NCBI RefSeq assembly: GCF_009184895.1 | Contig: NZ_WESE01000006.1 | Span: 164,363-228,362, forward strand | Source of the DNA: Nostocoides sp. F2B08 | Lineage (GTDB): Bacteria; Actinomycetota; Actinomycetes; Actinomycetales; Dermatophilaceae | Direction: 5' to 3' | Length of the DNA: 64,000 nucleotides | Shown here: positions 35,468-44,970 of the stretch, piece by piece | Position numbering within the stretch: position 1 is the first letter of the stretch | Layout of the letters: every line of letters starts with the position of its first letter | Position numbers and translations under genes: made by a program | The notes under the pieces: generated by a model | The model's input: only the letters and a program-made list of their open reading frames with translations | The model's database searches: none | Told to the model about the DNA's origin: nothing

Positions 35468-36642
35468 CGGGCCCCCACGGAACGGCGCGCCAGCACCTGC
35501 TCGATACCGGCCGTCCAGGCCTGGGTTTGCCGCCATGACGTGTAGAGGTCGAGAACTCGACGCTTGGCCTCGGTGCGTTCGGTCACGCCTTGCCGCGCGC
35601 GGTCGTCGATCTCGGCAGCCCACTCCGAGGGAGCATCCACCGACACGACTGTGCCACATCCACTGTCCAGGAGAGCTGTCCACGGGGTGTGCGGAGAACA
35701 TACGACCGGGCAGCCGGCGGAAAGGCTTTCCGGGATGACGAAACCGAAGTTCTCACCCAGGGTCGGGAACAGGAAGGCGTCGTACGTCGCAAGGCGCGAC
35801 TGCACCTGATCCGAACCCAGAGTCCCGGCGTAGCGGACGCGCACATTGGGCGGCATCTCACCGATCTTCGCGGTGCACCGACCCCAGTAGGCCGCGTCCT
35901 CCGTCGGACCATAGACGTCCAGGGTCACGGTTTCCCGACAACGGCGGAGGGACTCGAGGAGGAAGAGAAGGTTCTTCTTCGGGGAGATCCTGCTGACGAA
36001 AGCGAATCTGGGCTCGGGGCCGCTCTCGACGAGATCCATCGGTTCCGGCCCACGGGAATCCGGTTGCTGAACGACGTCCGCCGACGGGAACACGCGACGG
36101 ACGTCATCGCGCTCCATCTCACTCGACACCTGCCACACCGGCGCACTCCGTGCGACCAGCCTGCCCCACGTCGCCAGGGCGAGGCGCTTCTTCCGGGCCT
36201 TGATCCCCAACGCTCCGGGGGACAGCTCGCCTCGAGGGGCGACCACCAGGTGTTCGGTGCGGATGAGCCGCCCCCGAGCCAGGAACCACGGCAGCATGGA
36301 GAAGGAGGGAGACCAGAGGCTGTTGAGGAAGAGCAGCTCGAACCGGGGACCGACGACCAGTCGAGACAGGTGCCACCACGACTTCGCACTCGCACGATCC
36401 CAGTAGTAGATCCGGTGGTGACGATCGGCGACGACCGTCGAGGACAGGCCCGGATAGGGCTGTCCATCGCCCAGATCGCGGTCGGATGTCACGAGCAGGA
36501 CGGACACCGTCGAAGGCAGGGCCCGGAGAATCTCCGCCATGGAGCGGATCGGACCACCACCCTTGAAACCCGGCAGGTAGAACGGCGCGAAGGCGAGCAC
36601 CTGGGCGTTGGCGCCGAGCCGGTCCGTGTTCTGGTCCGTCAC
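35464..36642 (-). CDS. glycosyltransferase, GT4-like
   Basis: A 392-residue GT-B glycosyltransferase. The N-terminal half begins QVLAFAPFYLPGFKGGGPIRSM, with the Gly-rich acceptor loop. The C-terminal nucleotide-sugar half has FVSRISPKKNLLFLLESL and the E-x7-E region FPTLGENFGFVIPESLSAGCPVVC. It adds a sugar to the lipid-linked repeat unit in the cytoplasm. GTG start and 4-base overlap with the upstream glycosyltransferase gene. The sugar is unknown. Confidence 0.88.
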   Translation of the reverse strand: MTDQNTDRLGANAQVLAFAPFYLPGFKGGGPIRSMAEILRALPSTVSVLLVTSDRDLGDGQPYPGLSSTVVADRHHRIYYWDRASAKSWWHLSRLVVGPRFELLFLNSLWSPSFSMLPWFLARGRLIRTEHLVVAPRGELSPGALGIKARKKRLALATWGRLVARSAPVWQVSSEMERDDVRRVFPSADVVQQPDSRGPEPMDLVESGPEPRFAFVSRISPKKNLLFLLESLRRCRETVTLDVYGPTEDAAYWGRCTAKIGEMPPNVRVRYAGTLGSDQVQSRLATYDAFLFPTLGENFGFVIPESLSAGCPVVCSPHTPWTALLDSGCGTVVSVDAPSEWAAEIDDRARQGVTERTEAKRRVLDLYTSWRQTQAWTAGIEQVLARRSVGAR

Positions 36643-37985
36643 GGGCTCCGTCTGGCTCCCACCCGCACCCGGTGCGAGGCGGTGCCGTCCCTTATGTCTC
36701 GCCCGGCGTCATCACGGCGCACCACGGTGGTCCGTCCGAGTGCCTGCGTTTCCAGCAGCAGCGACTCCAACCGAGTCACTCCCTCAGACCGGCAGAACGT
36801 GGATGCGTACAGGTGCCTTCCGGCGTCACCCATCCTCGTCAGCTCGTCGCGACTCGCGGCGACCAAGCGACGAATGACCTGCGCGGCCTGGTTCGGGTCG
36901 CTCGGCGAGCAGGCCAGACCGGCTCCGTTGTCCTCGACGAGTGCTGCGACGTCGCCTGCTCCGTGGACCAGGATGGGCCGGCCCGCGCGCAGAGCGGCCT
37001 GGACCTTGCTCGGCATGGTGACCCTGAGCAGCGGGGTGTCCTTGAGCGAGACGACCAGAACATCGGCGGCAGCGAGACGGGCGCCGATCTCGTCCGGGCC
37101 CACCGCAGGGAGGACGTTGACATTCGGTACGTGCGTCGTCCTGTCCGCCAAGGCATCGCGATGGACGCCATCTCCGATCAGCTCGAGCTCGGCCTCGGGG
37201 ACAAGGGCGAAGGCGTCGACCAGGGCGTCCAGCCCCTGCATCGCGCCGAGATTTCCCGCGTAGAGGAACGTCCGTCGCGTACTCCGGCCGGTTGCCGAGG
37301 GTGGACTGACTGAGGCAGAACTGACCGGGGGAGAACTGGCAGAGCCCGCGATATCCCTCGGTGCGGGGTCGGAGAGCCAGTTGGGGGTCCAGCGGATCTT
37401 CGTCGCGGGGACACCCCGTTCGACCAGGAGATCCACCATGCCTGGCGACGTCACCCCGATTCGTGCGGCGTGCCGGTAGGACTGGCGGGTGTAGGCATCG
37501 AGGCCGGCGTGCACGACCCGACCCAGACCTCCCGACACCATGCCACTGCCGGTGACGCTGTCCGGCCAGAGATCCTGGATGAGCAGGCACACGGGCGCGC
37601 GGTGACCCTTGAGCGCCACCTGCGCCGGAATGGCGGCCGTCGCGGGAGAGGAGTAGATCAGCCACACGTCCGGACGGGGAAACCGCATGGTGCCGAAGAC
37701 GGCGGCCGAGGCGGCGTGGCTGAGGTAGTTCGCCATCCGGTGGGCTGGGTTCGTGTCGTGGCTGGGATACACCGGCGTCCGGTGGATCGTGACACCTTGC
37801 GAGTACGGCTGCTTCACGTAGGGGCGTTGATGCCAGCCCGGGTAGAGCCTGCCTGTCGGGTAGTTGGGGAAGGCCGTCAGGACGTGGACGTCGTGGCCAC
37901 GTTCCGCGAGTCCGGTCGCGATGCTCTCCGGGATCAGTGCTCCCTGCTCCGGGGGAAACCACTGCGTGATGAAGCCGATCCTCAT
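36639..37985 (-). CDS. glycosyltransferase, GT4 family (WbuB-like)
   Basis: A 448-residue GT-B enzyme. It opens MRIGFITQWFPPEQGALIPESIATGLAERGHDVHVLTAFPNYP in family style (only part of this is needed for recognition), and later has QDLWPDSV and FLYAGNLGAMQGLDALVDAF. The E-x7-E loop is degenerate (PLLRVTMPSKVQAALRAGRP). WbuB-type enzymes add N-acetyl-fucosamine-type sugars; that specificity is only a guess here. GGGAG lies just before the ATG. A 288-base gap without recognisable genes separates it from the upstream flippase gene and may hold a promoter. Confidence 0.86.
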   Translation of the reverse strand: MRIGFITQWFPPEQGALIPESIATGLAERGHDVHVLTAFPNYPTGRLYPGWHQRPYVKQPYSQGVTIHRTPVYPSHDTNPAHRMANYLSHAASAAVFGTMRFPRPDVWLIYSSPATAAIPAQVALKGHRAPVCLLIQDLWPDSVTGSGMVSGGLGRVVHAGLDAYTRQSYRHAARIGVTSPGMVDLLVERGVPATKIRWTPNWLSDPAPRDIAGSASSPPVSSASVSPPSATGRSTRRTFLYAGNLGAMQGLDALVDAFALVPEAELELIGDGVHRDALADRTTHVPNVNVLPAVGPDEIGARLAAADVLVVSLKDTPLLRVTMPSKVQAALRAGRPILVHGAGDVAALVEDNGAGLACSPSDPNQAAQVIRRLVAASRDELTRMGDAGRHLYASTFCRSEGVTRLESLLLETQALGRTTVVRRDDAGRDIRDGTASHRVRVGARRSP

Positions 37986-38273
37986 CTCCCGACCCCCACC
38001 ACGATCGTCGCACGCCCGTGCAGGGGACGTGAACTGCCGACCCGGGCTGCGGCCGGGAGTATGCGTCGCAGCCCCGTCCCGCACGGACGGGTATGCATGT
38101 GGTCCCCTTTCCTGGCTGGGCAACAGTGGCGATGCGCGACCTGGCGTGCTGCCACCGACAGCCCTATCGGCGGCGTCGTTGCCCTGCGGTTCGCTGCATA
38201 GTAGCGAAGGACTGACGCGCAGAGCCAGGGTTGGCTGAGTCTCCTCCAAAGGGCTGACCTGCGATAACGCCGA

Positions 38274-39464
38274 TTATCCGGCCACGTCCTCCTCGCGTGG
38301 CTGCGCGATGTCCAACCGAACGGCCGAGATCCACCACGCGACGCACAGCGCTCCCGTCGAGACCGCGAGCCCGAGCGCCGCTCCCTTGGCCCCGGCGGTG
38401 ACGGCGCCACCGAGAACGAGGGGGAACCGGAGGATGACCGCGAGGACGGCGAACGCCGATGACCGTCGGTGTTCCCAGAAGGACCGGTGTGCCGCCGCCG
38501 GTACGAAGCTGAGGACGTTGAGCACACCGTCGACGAGGCTGATCCAGATGATCGGTTCGACATCGACCCACGCGCTACCCAGAAGCACCTCCCCGTACAC
38601 AAGCGCGGTCGCGACCATGGCCAGGGCGACCGTCGCATACCCGGCCGCCAGGACGCCCGTGAGGCCCGCGAGCCGCGACACCATCTGCCGGCGTGTCCCG
38701 TGGCGGAGAGGGCTGAGGTGGCGGACCACCACCGGTTGCAGGGCCGTGAGGATGAGGTTGGCTGGTCCGAGGACTGTGCCGGCCCCCCGCAGAGCTCCCA
38801 CGACGACCGGCCCGGTCGCGATGGCCACGACGATGGTCAGGACGTGAACCGACCCCGCGGTCAACAGGGACTGCGCGGCGAAGACCCCGCCGACCCTGCT
38901 CTCCCTCCCGGCGCCGCCCCACCTCGGCCGGAGGTGCATGCGCAAACGCCACGCAGTCAGGTATCCGACCGCTGCGGACGAGGCGACCCAGACAGTCAGA
39001 GCGTGCTGCCCGTTCCAACCCCACAGCACTGACCCGGCGGCCGGAACGAGGACACACGTCAGGAGCAGCAGCTCCTGTCCGATGGCCAGTCTTCCCCGCC
39101 ACAGGGTCAGGCTGACCAGCCGGCCGTAGGAGGCGAGCAGGATGCCGTGGGCCCCGACCCCGACGATCAGCATGATCGTCGAGCCCGTGAGGGCGGCCCC
39201 GCCGATCATCACGGCTGACGCGACCAGGCCGATCAGCGACTGCCGTTCGCACCGCTCCCGGATCAGCTGCATCGTGGGCGCTCTCGTGACCAGTGTGACG
39301 ATGGTCGCCTCCCGGGCCACGGCCTGGGCGAGCATGAGGATGGCCATCGCCACGGCGAAGTTGCCGAGGGCGGATGTCCCCCCTGTCCGGGCGATGACCA
39401 CCGAGAGCAGCAGCGTGGTGAGGCTGGCCGCTGCCTGGGCGATCACCGCCTTGAGCGCAGACAT
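38274..39464 (-). CDS. polysaccharide flippase-like membrane protein (Wzx/MATE type)
   Basis: A 396-residue membrane protein with about twelve hydrophobic helices, beginning AVIAQAAASLTTLLLSVVIARTGG, the usual Wzx start in which the first helix is followed by a Gly-rich turn. Wzx proteins flip undecaprenyl-linked repeat units across the membrane. No competing flippase is seen in the window. The stop of the upstream Stealth gene is 12 bases away. Family call is from topology and neighbours. Confidence 0.75.
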   Translation of the reverse strand: MSALKAVIAQAAASLTTLLLSVVIARTGGTSALGNFAVAMAILMLAQAVAREATIVTLVTRAPTMQLIRERCERQSLIGLVASAVMIGGAALTGSTIMLIVGVGAHGILLASYGRLVSLTLWRGRLAIGQELLLLTCVLVPAAGSVLWGWNGQHALTVWVASSAAVGYLTAWRLRMHLRPRWGGAGRESRVGGVFAAQSLLTAGSVHVLTIVVAIATGPVVVGALRGAGTVLGPANLILTALQPVVVRHLSPLRHGTRRQMVSRLAGLTGVLAAGYATVALAMVATALVYGEVLLGSAWVDVEPIIWISLVDGVLNVLSFVPAAAHRSFWEHRRSSAFAVLAVILRFPLVLGGAVTAGAKGAALGLAVSTGALCVAWWISAVRLDIAQPREEDVAG

Positions 39465-39476
39465 GGTGTCCCGGGC

Positions 39477-40475
39477 TCAGGTGCGCTCGAAGGACGACGG
39501 CCGCGGCAGCAGCTCTGCCAGGGCACCGTTGATCAGATCGCGGGTCTGCTCGAAGTCGTCGAGCGGGCCGTCGTTGATACAGGCCTGGGCGAGCCGTCCG
39601 CTCGTGATCGCACGAGCCACGTCCTCGGCCGAGTCGATCCCCAGCTGGAAGCTCCGCCCGTATCCCCTGGGTGACACGGGCGTGAAGTCCCCCACGCATA
39701 CCTGCCAGTGGGAGAACACGTAGGGGTGCACATCGCTGGGGGACCGGAACCTCGACCGCGACGTCTCCTCGAGCTGCTGCTCGCCGGCGGCCCAGACCCG
39801 CTCGAAGCTGGCTCGACGCAGTGCCTGCGGGAGGTGAGAGTTGTGGAACCCGGTGAACCGGGGCCACGGCAGCAGCGAGACGGTCTGGGCGAGGAGGCGG
39901 GGGCCGTAGACCCGGGCGAACCAGCCGGCCGGGTTGCGGCGGATCACCGACCGCTTGTCGAAGTGCCGGTTGACCAGATCGAGGCTGTTCAGCAGTGCGT
40001 GGTTCACCGGGTCGCCGATGGACAGGGCGGACAGCGCCGCGATGCCGGCGGGTTTGCCCCGGGGGAAGAAGTGCCCCAGAGACAGCGGCCGCAACGGAAA
40101 GGTGTCGTCGTTGAAGTAGACGAAGTTCGCAGCGAGGTCGGGGATCCGGTGCAGCTGGAGCTCGATCACGTGAGAGTTGAAGGTCGGCAGGTACTCCGCG
40201 GGGATGAAGTCCCCGTGCCGGACCACCCGGAGTCTGGGGTGGGCGGCATCCAGCCAGTCGGGGACAGGGTTCTCGGTGACCAGGTGCACCAGGCGGATCC
40301 AGGGGCAGAACCGGTCGATCGCGCGAAACCAGTAGATGAGGTTGTCCCAGCTGCGGTAGTCCTGTGCGCGGGGCTCGACACCCCGCTCCGCGGCGTGGGA
40401 GTCGCGGAGCGAACGCCAGTGATCATCCCGGTCGTCGACCCATGTGACAACGGCGTCGGCCTCTGGTTCACTCAC
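39477..40475 (-). CDS. Stealth-family sugar-phosphate transferase
   Basis: A 332-residue protein with the Stealth conserved regions in order: CR1 VVTWVDDRDD at residue 9, CR2 RSWDNLIYWFRAIDRFCPWI through NFVYFNDDTFPLRP, CR3 around NRHFDKRSVIRR, and CR4 around HPYVFSHW. The DD pairs are the catalytic metal-binding acids. Stealth enzymes transfer hexose- or HexNAc-1-phosphate, so the polymer may contain phosphodiester links, as in capsules and in the human GlcNAc-1-phosphotransferase relative. GTG start with 4-base overlap to wecB. Confidence 0.92.
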   Translation of the reverse strand: MSEPEADAVVTWVDDRDDHWRSLRDSHAAERGVEPRAQDYRSWDNLIYWFRAIDRFCPWIRLVHLVTENPVPDWLDAAHPRLRVVRHGDFIPAEYLPTFNSHVIELQLHRIPDLAANFVYFNDDTFPLRPLSLGHFFPRGKPAGIAALSALSIGDPVNHALLNSLDLVNRHFDKRSVIRRNPAGWFARVYGPRLLAQTVSLLPWPRFTGFHNSHLPQALRRASFERVWAAGEQQLEETSRSRFRSPSDVHPYVFSHWQVCVGDFTPVSPRGYGRSFQLGIDSAEDVARAITSGRLAQACINDGPLDDFEQTRDLINGALAELLPRPSSFERT

Positions 40476-41614
40476 CGCGCTCCCTCGTCCCTGACCCGCT
40501 GCTCAGCCACCGCGAGCACGTCGACGATCCGACCGGCCGCGCGCCCGTCTCCGAACGGATTCTCTCGGGGGATCATGCTCGAGTAGGCAGCAGGACTCGT
40601 GAGCAGCTCGTCGGCGTTCTTCAGGAGTGCGTCGGGGTCGGTGCCCACGAGCCTTGCGCAGCCGGCCTCGACCGCCTCGGGTCGCTCCGTCGTGTCCCTC
40701 AGCACGAGAACGGGCTTGCCGAGACTGGGCGCCTCCTCCTGGATCCCGCCGGAGTCGGTGACGACGACGTAGGACATCTGCATCAGCGCCAGCAACGTCG
40801 GGTAGGAGACCGGGGGAATCAGATGGACCCGCGGGTGGGGGTGCAGGATCTCGGTCACGGTGCCCCGGACGCGTGGGTTCAGATGCACCGGATAGACCAC
40901 CGAGACGTCCGGATGGTCCCGCACCAGGGCGAGCACGGCGGAACAGACATCGGCCAGGCCTCGCCCGAAGGACTCCCGCCGGTGGCTGGTCAGAAGGACC
41001 ATCCGCTGGTCGCGCAGCGCCTCCCGCAGGCCCGAGGGGAGCCCGTCGGCTCGCCCGGGCTCCGACGTGATCCACTGCAGCGCATCGACGACGGTGTTTC
41101 CGGTGAGGAAGACGCGGTCTGGGTCGACCCCTTCGCGCAACAGGTTCTGCCGCGCACGCTCGACCGGTGCGAAGTGGTGCGTCGCGGTGGTCCCGATGAT
41201 CCGTCGGTTGGTCTCCTCGGGAAAGGGGGAGAGGACGTCATGCGTGCGCAGTCCGGCCTCCACGTGTCCCACGACGAGCCGGCGGTAGTAGCCGCACATC
41301 GAGGCGACGAAGGCACTGGTCGTATCTCCCTGCACAACAATGGCATCCGGCATCGTGCCGTCGATGGCCCCGTCGATCTCCCGGAACAGCAGGCTGGTCA
41401 GTGACGCCAGATCCTGACCGGGAGCCATCACGCCGAGCTCGATGTCCGGTTCGAGTGAGAAGACCGCGTTGGCCTGGTCGAGCATCTCGCGGTGTTGACC
41501 TGTGGAGCAGTAGATCGGGTCGAACTCATCGGGTCGCTCTCTCAGCGCCCGCAGGACCGGCGCCAGCTTGATCACCTCAGGGCGGGTGCCCGCCACGACG
41601 AGAACGCGTTTCAC
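40472..41614 (-). CDS. wecB: UDP-N-acetylglucosamine 2-epimerase (non-hydrolysing)
   Basis: A 380-residue cytosolic GT-B-fold epimerase that converts UDP-GlcNAc to UDP-ManNAc. Motifs: VAGTRPEVIKLAPV at the start, VVQGDTTSAF, GHVEAGLRTHD and SPFPEETNRR with catalytic Glu and His, and later TDSGGIQEEAPSLGKPVLVLRD. Together with wecC two genes upstream it would make UDP-ManNAc uronic acid for this polymer. It overlaps the Stealth gene. The symbol reflects orthology of function rather than of the whole enterobacterial cluster. Confidence 0.94.
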   Translation of the reverse strand: MKRVLVVAGTRPEVIKLAPVLRALRERPDEFDPIYCSTGQHREMLDQANAVFSLEPDIELGVMAPGQDLASLTSLLFREIDGAIDGTMPDAIVVQGDTTSAFVASMCGYYRRLVVGHVEAGLRTHDVLSPFPEETNRRIIGTTATHHFAPVERARQNLLREGVDPDRVFLTGNTVVDALQWITSEPGRADGLPSGLREALRDQRMVLLTSHRRESFGRGLADVCSAVLALVRDHPDVSVVYPVHLNPRVRGTVTEILHPHPRVHLIPPVSYPTLLALMQMSYVVVTDSGGIQEEAPSLGKPVLVLRDTTERPEAVEAGCARLVGTDPDALLKNADELLTSPAAYSSMIPRENPFGDGRAAGRIVDVLAVAEQRVRDEGAR

Positions 41615-41625
41615 GTCGAGTCGAC

Positions 41626-42585
41626 CTAGGTCACGTTGTAGTGGGACTTCATCCAGGCGAGGGTCTCCCGGATGCCGTCCTCGAGGCTGATGGTGCTGGT
41701 CAGACCGAGATCTCTGACCGCCTTGCTGCAGTCGGTGTGCTTCTGCTTCGTGGTCAGCACCTCCGGCTCGGCGTAGGTGACGAGCTCGTCGGCGCGGTGC
41801 TCCTTGCCCAGCTCCCGCAGGATGATCGCGGCCACGTCCTCGATGGAGTGGTATTGGGTTCCCCCGACGTTGTAGACCTCACCGGGCTTGAAGTTGTCCG
41901 CGATGGCCGCCAACGCGTTGGCGCAGTCGGCGATGTAGGTGCTCGTCCGCCGATGCCCGGTGTGCACGGTGAACGGGATGTCGTGGAGCGCGCGGTAGGC
42001 GAAGAGGCAGATGACCGAGCGGTACCGGCTGTACGGCTCACCGGGGCCGTACGTATTGAACAGCCGCACCCGCACCGACTCGGTGCCGAACTGGGTCGCG
42101 CTGTTGAGGACCTGCATCTCGTTGACCCACTTGGAGATCGCATAGTCGTTCATCTGCTTGATCTCGATGGTGTCCATGACGTCCTCGGTCATGACGCCGG
42201 GGAAGTCGCCGTACACCTCGGAGGAGGAGAAGTAGACGGCCTTGAAGCCCTCACGCTCCTGCATCCGCAGGATGTTCTTGGTGCCGACCGCGTTGGTGCG
42301 CCACACCTGCTCGTAGTAGTCCTCGCCGTTCCACCGACCGAACTCCGCAGCCAGGTGATAGACGACGTCGAAGGACTTCGGCTCAGCCGTGTCGCCGCCC
42401 GGCCATCCGCCGCCGGTCCAGAGCCGTTCGACCTGGCGGAACTCCCCGACGTCACACCGGGCGTAGTTCTGCCCGCCGTGGTGCTGCAGGTCGACGACGA
42501 AGACCTCGTGACCGCGCGCCTCGAGCGACGTCACGAGGTAGCGGCCGACGGCTCCGAGCCCGCCTGTGACCAGGATCCTCTGCAT
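41626..42585 (-). CDS. NAD-dependent epimerase/dehydratase (extended SDR)
   Basis: A 319-residue SDR with Rossmann motif VTGGLGAVGRYL, the SSSEVYG Ser motif and the YAISK pair (Tyr-x3-Lys), and the substrate loop NTYGPGEPYSRYRSVI. Possible reactions are 4-epimerisation or 4,6-dehydration of a nucleotide sugar; the sequence does not decide. ATG at 42585 has GGAG 9 bases before it; a GTG at 42609 overlapping the wecC stop is an alternative start. Member of the left EPS operon between wecC and wecB. Confidence 0.88.
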   Translation of the reverse strand: MQRILVTGGLGAVGRYLVTSLEARGHEVFVVDLQHHGGQNYARCDVGEFRQVERLWTGGGWPGGDTAEPKSFDVVYHLAAEFGRWNGEDYYEQVWRTNAVGTKNILRMQEREGFKAVYFSSSEVYGDFPGVMTEDVMDTIEIKQMNDYAISKWVNEMQVLNSATQFGTESVRVRLFNTYGPGEPYSRYRSVICLFAYRALHDIPFTVHTGHRRTSTYIADCANALAAIADNFKPGEVYNVGGTQYHSIEDVAAIILRELGKEHRADELVTYAEPEVLTTKQKHTDCSKAVRDLGLTSTISLEDGIRETLAWMKSHYNVT

Positions 42586-42605
42586 GGGGTGTGTCTCCAA
42601 TCGCG

Positions 42606-43808
42606 TCACCGGTCCAGGACCAGGATCTCGGGCCGAGCCATGACCGATCTGATGCGTGTCGCGTCAGCGGCGAGCTCGTCGGTGATCTCGCGATGAGCGA
42701 CGAGCACCACCAGCAGATGCGCATCCTGCGCCACGGCGCTCAGGCTCTCATAGCGGAGGTCCTCGACGAGCGGGTCGAACACGTGGACGTCGCAGCTGTC
42801 GTTCTGCAGCAGTGAGTAGATCTGGAGGGCCGGCGACTCGCGGGTGTCCTCACAGTCCCGTTTGTACGTTGCTCCGAGCAGCACGATCTTGGGCTCGGCC
42901 ACGTCCTGCACGGCTTCCTGGATCCGGTGGGCCATCTTCAGCGGAACCCCGTCGTTTAGCAGGCGCGCCGCGGTGATGAGGGATGAGTCATACGGCGCGA
43001 CTTCTCTGAGGAACCACGGGTCGACCGGGATGCAGTGTCCGCCGACGCCGATACCCGGGCGGAGGATGTTCACCCGTGGGTGGTGGTTGGCCAGTGGGAT
43101 GACCTCATCAGCGTCCGCGCCTACGTACTCGCAGATGGCGGCGAACTCGTTGGCGATGGCGATGTTGATGTCGCGGTAGGCGTTCTCCATCAGCTTCGCC
43201 AGTTCCGCCACCACCGCGGAGGTCGGGTGCAGTGTCCCCTTGACGAACAGCCCGTAGATCTCCGTCGCTCGCGCGGTGGACTCGTCGTCCATGCCGCCGA
43301 TCAGCCGCTCGTTGCGGACGATCTCCGTGAAGATGTCGCCAGGGAGGATGCGTTCCGGGCAGTGGGCGACCTTGACGTCCTCGGGGACCCGCATGGACGT
43401 GAGCTCTTCGATCAGGGGCTTGATGACGTCCCGGCACGTCCTCGGTGGAATGGTGCTCTCGACGATGACGAGGTTGCCGGCCCTCAGGACGGGCGCGATG
43501 GACCGGATCGCGGCGTCGACGTGACTGAGGTCGGCGACCTTCCGCAACGGATCGACGGGGGTTGGCACAGCGATGACGAAGACATCCGCTTCGGGGACGT
43601 CGTGGGTCGCGCGTAGGTTTCGTCGCACCTCGGGATCGGCGAACAGGGCGTCGAGCTCCCGCTCGTTGACGAGAAGGGTCCGGTCGTTGATGGTCTTGAC
43701 GACGTTCTCGTCGATGTCGACACCCACCACCTCGGCCCCCGACTTCGCCCACATCAGGGCGGCCGGCAGGCCGATGTAGCCGGTGCCGATGACCACGATG
43801 GTCGTCAC
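42606..43808 (-). CDS. wecC: UDP-N-acetyl-D-mannosamine dehydrogenase
   Basis: A 400-residue UDP-sugar 6-dehydrogenase. NAD site VIGTGYIGLPAALMWA, middle-domain VESTIPPRT and HCPERILPG, catalytic Cys in GVGGHCIPVDPWF, and C-terminal ATYKRDCEDTRESPAL. The paired wecB makes UDP-ManNAc as the expected substrate, giving UDP-ManNAcA after two NAD+-dependent steps. GTG at 43808 is preceded by GGGAGGGAG. First gene of the left EPS operon; the promoter is presumably in the 275-base region upstream, where a hairpin also lies. Confidence 0.93.
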   Translation of the reverse strand: MTTIVVIGTGYIGLPAALMWAKSGAEVVGVDIDENVVKTINDRTLLVNERELDALFADPEVRRNLRATHDVPEADVFVIAVPTPVDPLRKVADLSHVDAAIRSIAPVLRAGNLVIVESTIPPRTCRDVIKPLIEELTSMRVPEDVKVAHCPERILPGDIFTEIVRNERLIGGMDDESTARATEIYGLFVKGTLHPTSAVVAELAKLMENAYRDINIAIANEFAAICEYVGADADEVIPLANHHPRVNILRPGIGVGGHCIPVDPWFLREVAPYDSSLITAARLLNDGVPLKMAHRIQEAVQDVAEPKIVLLGATYKRDCEDTRESPALQIYSLLQNDSCDVHVFDPLVEDLRYESLSAVAQDAHLLVVLVAHREITDELAADATRIRSVMARPEILVLDR

Positions 43809-44027
43809 GAGGGCTCCCTCCCCATCGGCGCGAACGCGACTCCCTGGAGCGACCCACGCCGCATTTCGGCAGGTCAGTGCCGCAGGGGAATGTCACAGTA
43901 CCGTGGCCGGACCCGCTGGGGTCGCCGTTAGAGGCGGAAACGCCCTGAGGACTAGCCGTTCGGTTCGATCGTCGGCCGGAACCACCACAACCTGCGGTAT
44001 GCGCGCCGCACCCCTCGCACGTCAGGA

Positions 44028-44069
44028 GCCGGCCGCTCGGGCCGGGTGAGCGGTGGCCGAGCGACCGGC
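44028..44069 (-). terminator. long GC-rich hairpin after the hypothetical gene
   Basis: GCCGG-C-CGCTCGG pairs with CCGAGCG-A-CCGGC across a 16-base loop, a 12-bp stem with a C/A mismatch. It starts 15 bases after the minus-strand gene ends and lies 220 bases before wecC. No U-tract. It is likely to end transcription of the hypothetical gene before the EPS operon. Confidence 0.6.
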
Positions 44070-44083
44070 TGGAGCGGCGACGC

Positions 44084-44608
44084 TCAGATCTCCTGCGCGA
44101 AGAGCGTGACGTAGATCGTCTCGAGCGGCGTCGATCCGGTGTTGCGGAGAATGACGTCGTAGAGCATCGGTGCGATGACCGGGACGCTCATGGTGAACCC
44201 GGTGCTGCCGAAGCCCGCCGGTGTCGTGTACTCGAAGCGGCGCTGCGTTGCGTCGGTCGTGAAGTCCACCGTGCTGTTCGTCAGCAGGCCGCCGCAGTGG
44301 GTGCCGGGCAGAGGCATGCTGAACAGCACGCGCACGTTGAGGTTCGGCACCCCGCGGGCGTCGGCACCGACGGTGAGGTGGAGCGTGTCCCACTTCGTCA
44401 CATCGAGCCCCGGCCAGAGGCGGACCTCGGCGCCGGGGGCGATGGTGGCGTTGGTGAGGAGCACCTTCGTCATGCCGGCGGCCTCAGCGGTGCCCAAGGC
44501 CCTCGGCGGTTGCACGAGCAGTGCCTTGTCGGCGACGACCGGGTCGATCGGCACGGTCGGCAGCTTCACACCCTTCTTCGGAAGGGTCTCAGCGGTGGAT
44601 GGTGACAT
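44084..44608 (-). CDS. hypothetical protein
   Basis: A 174-residue protein I do not recognise. It has no signal peptide and no membrane helix. The sequence is Thr- and Val-rich with alternating strands (VLLTNATIAPGAEVRLWPGL, LHLTVGADARGVPNLNVRVL, FTMSVPVIAPMLYDVILRNTGSTPLETIYVTLFAQEI in part), suggesting a jelly-roll or lectin-like beta sandwich. One Cys. AAAGGA precedes the ATG. It is monocistronic, ended by a hairpin, and divergent from a membrane-protein gene. It may be related to the EPS locus only by position. Confidence 0.7.
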   Translation of the reverse strand: MSPSTAETLPKKGVKLPTVPIDPVVADKALLVQPPRALGTAEAAGMTKVLLTNATIAPGAEVRLWPGLDVTKWDTLHLTVGADARGVPNLNVRVLFSMPLPGTHCGGLLTNSTVDFTTDATQRRFEYTTPAGFGSTGFTMSVPVIAPMLYDVILRNTGSTPLETIYVTLFAQEI

Positions 44609-44970
44609 GGCGCAGTCCTTTCGTCGGAGGGATGGGGCTGTCCCGATCGACACCCGCTCCCTACCTGCCGGGGACTCGATGCACTGGCTTGAAGACGAGC
44701 GAGTGCTGGTCGGTACATCTGATGAAGTCCCCTGGACCTGCCACTTCCATCGAAGCACCCCCGGCGCCACCGGTACAGGGAACCGCCTCGACGCGGCCTG
44801 TCTCCTCCGTCACATCACTCAATTCGACTTAGCCTCAGGAAGTCTCGTCACCTAGATGGCCCTCAGCGATGCCTGCCCGAATGTGCGAACGGCCGATTGC
44901 GCCGTCCCACCGCGGCGAGGACAGTTGTCGACACGACAGAGTCATCACCCCTCATCAGGCAAGGTGCGTC
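44609..44970. other. intergenic region between divergent uncharacterised genes
   Basis: About 360 bases with no gene or RNA I can support. GC is slightly below the surroundings. It should contain both divergent promoters, but no clear -35/-10 pair is visible. Confidence 0.5.
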
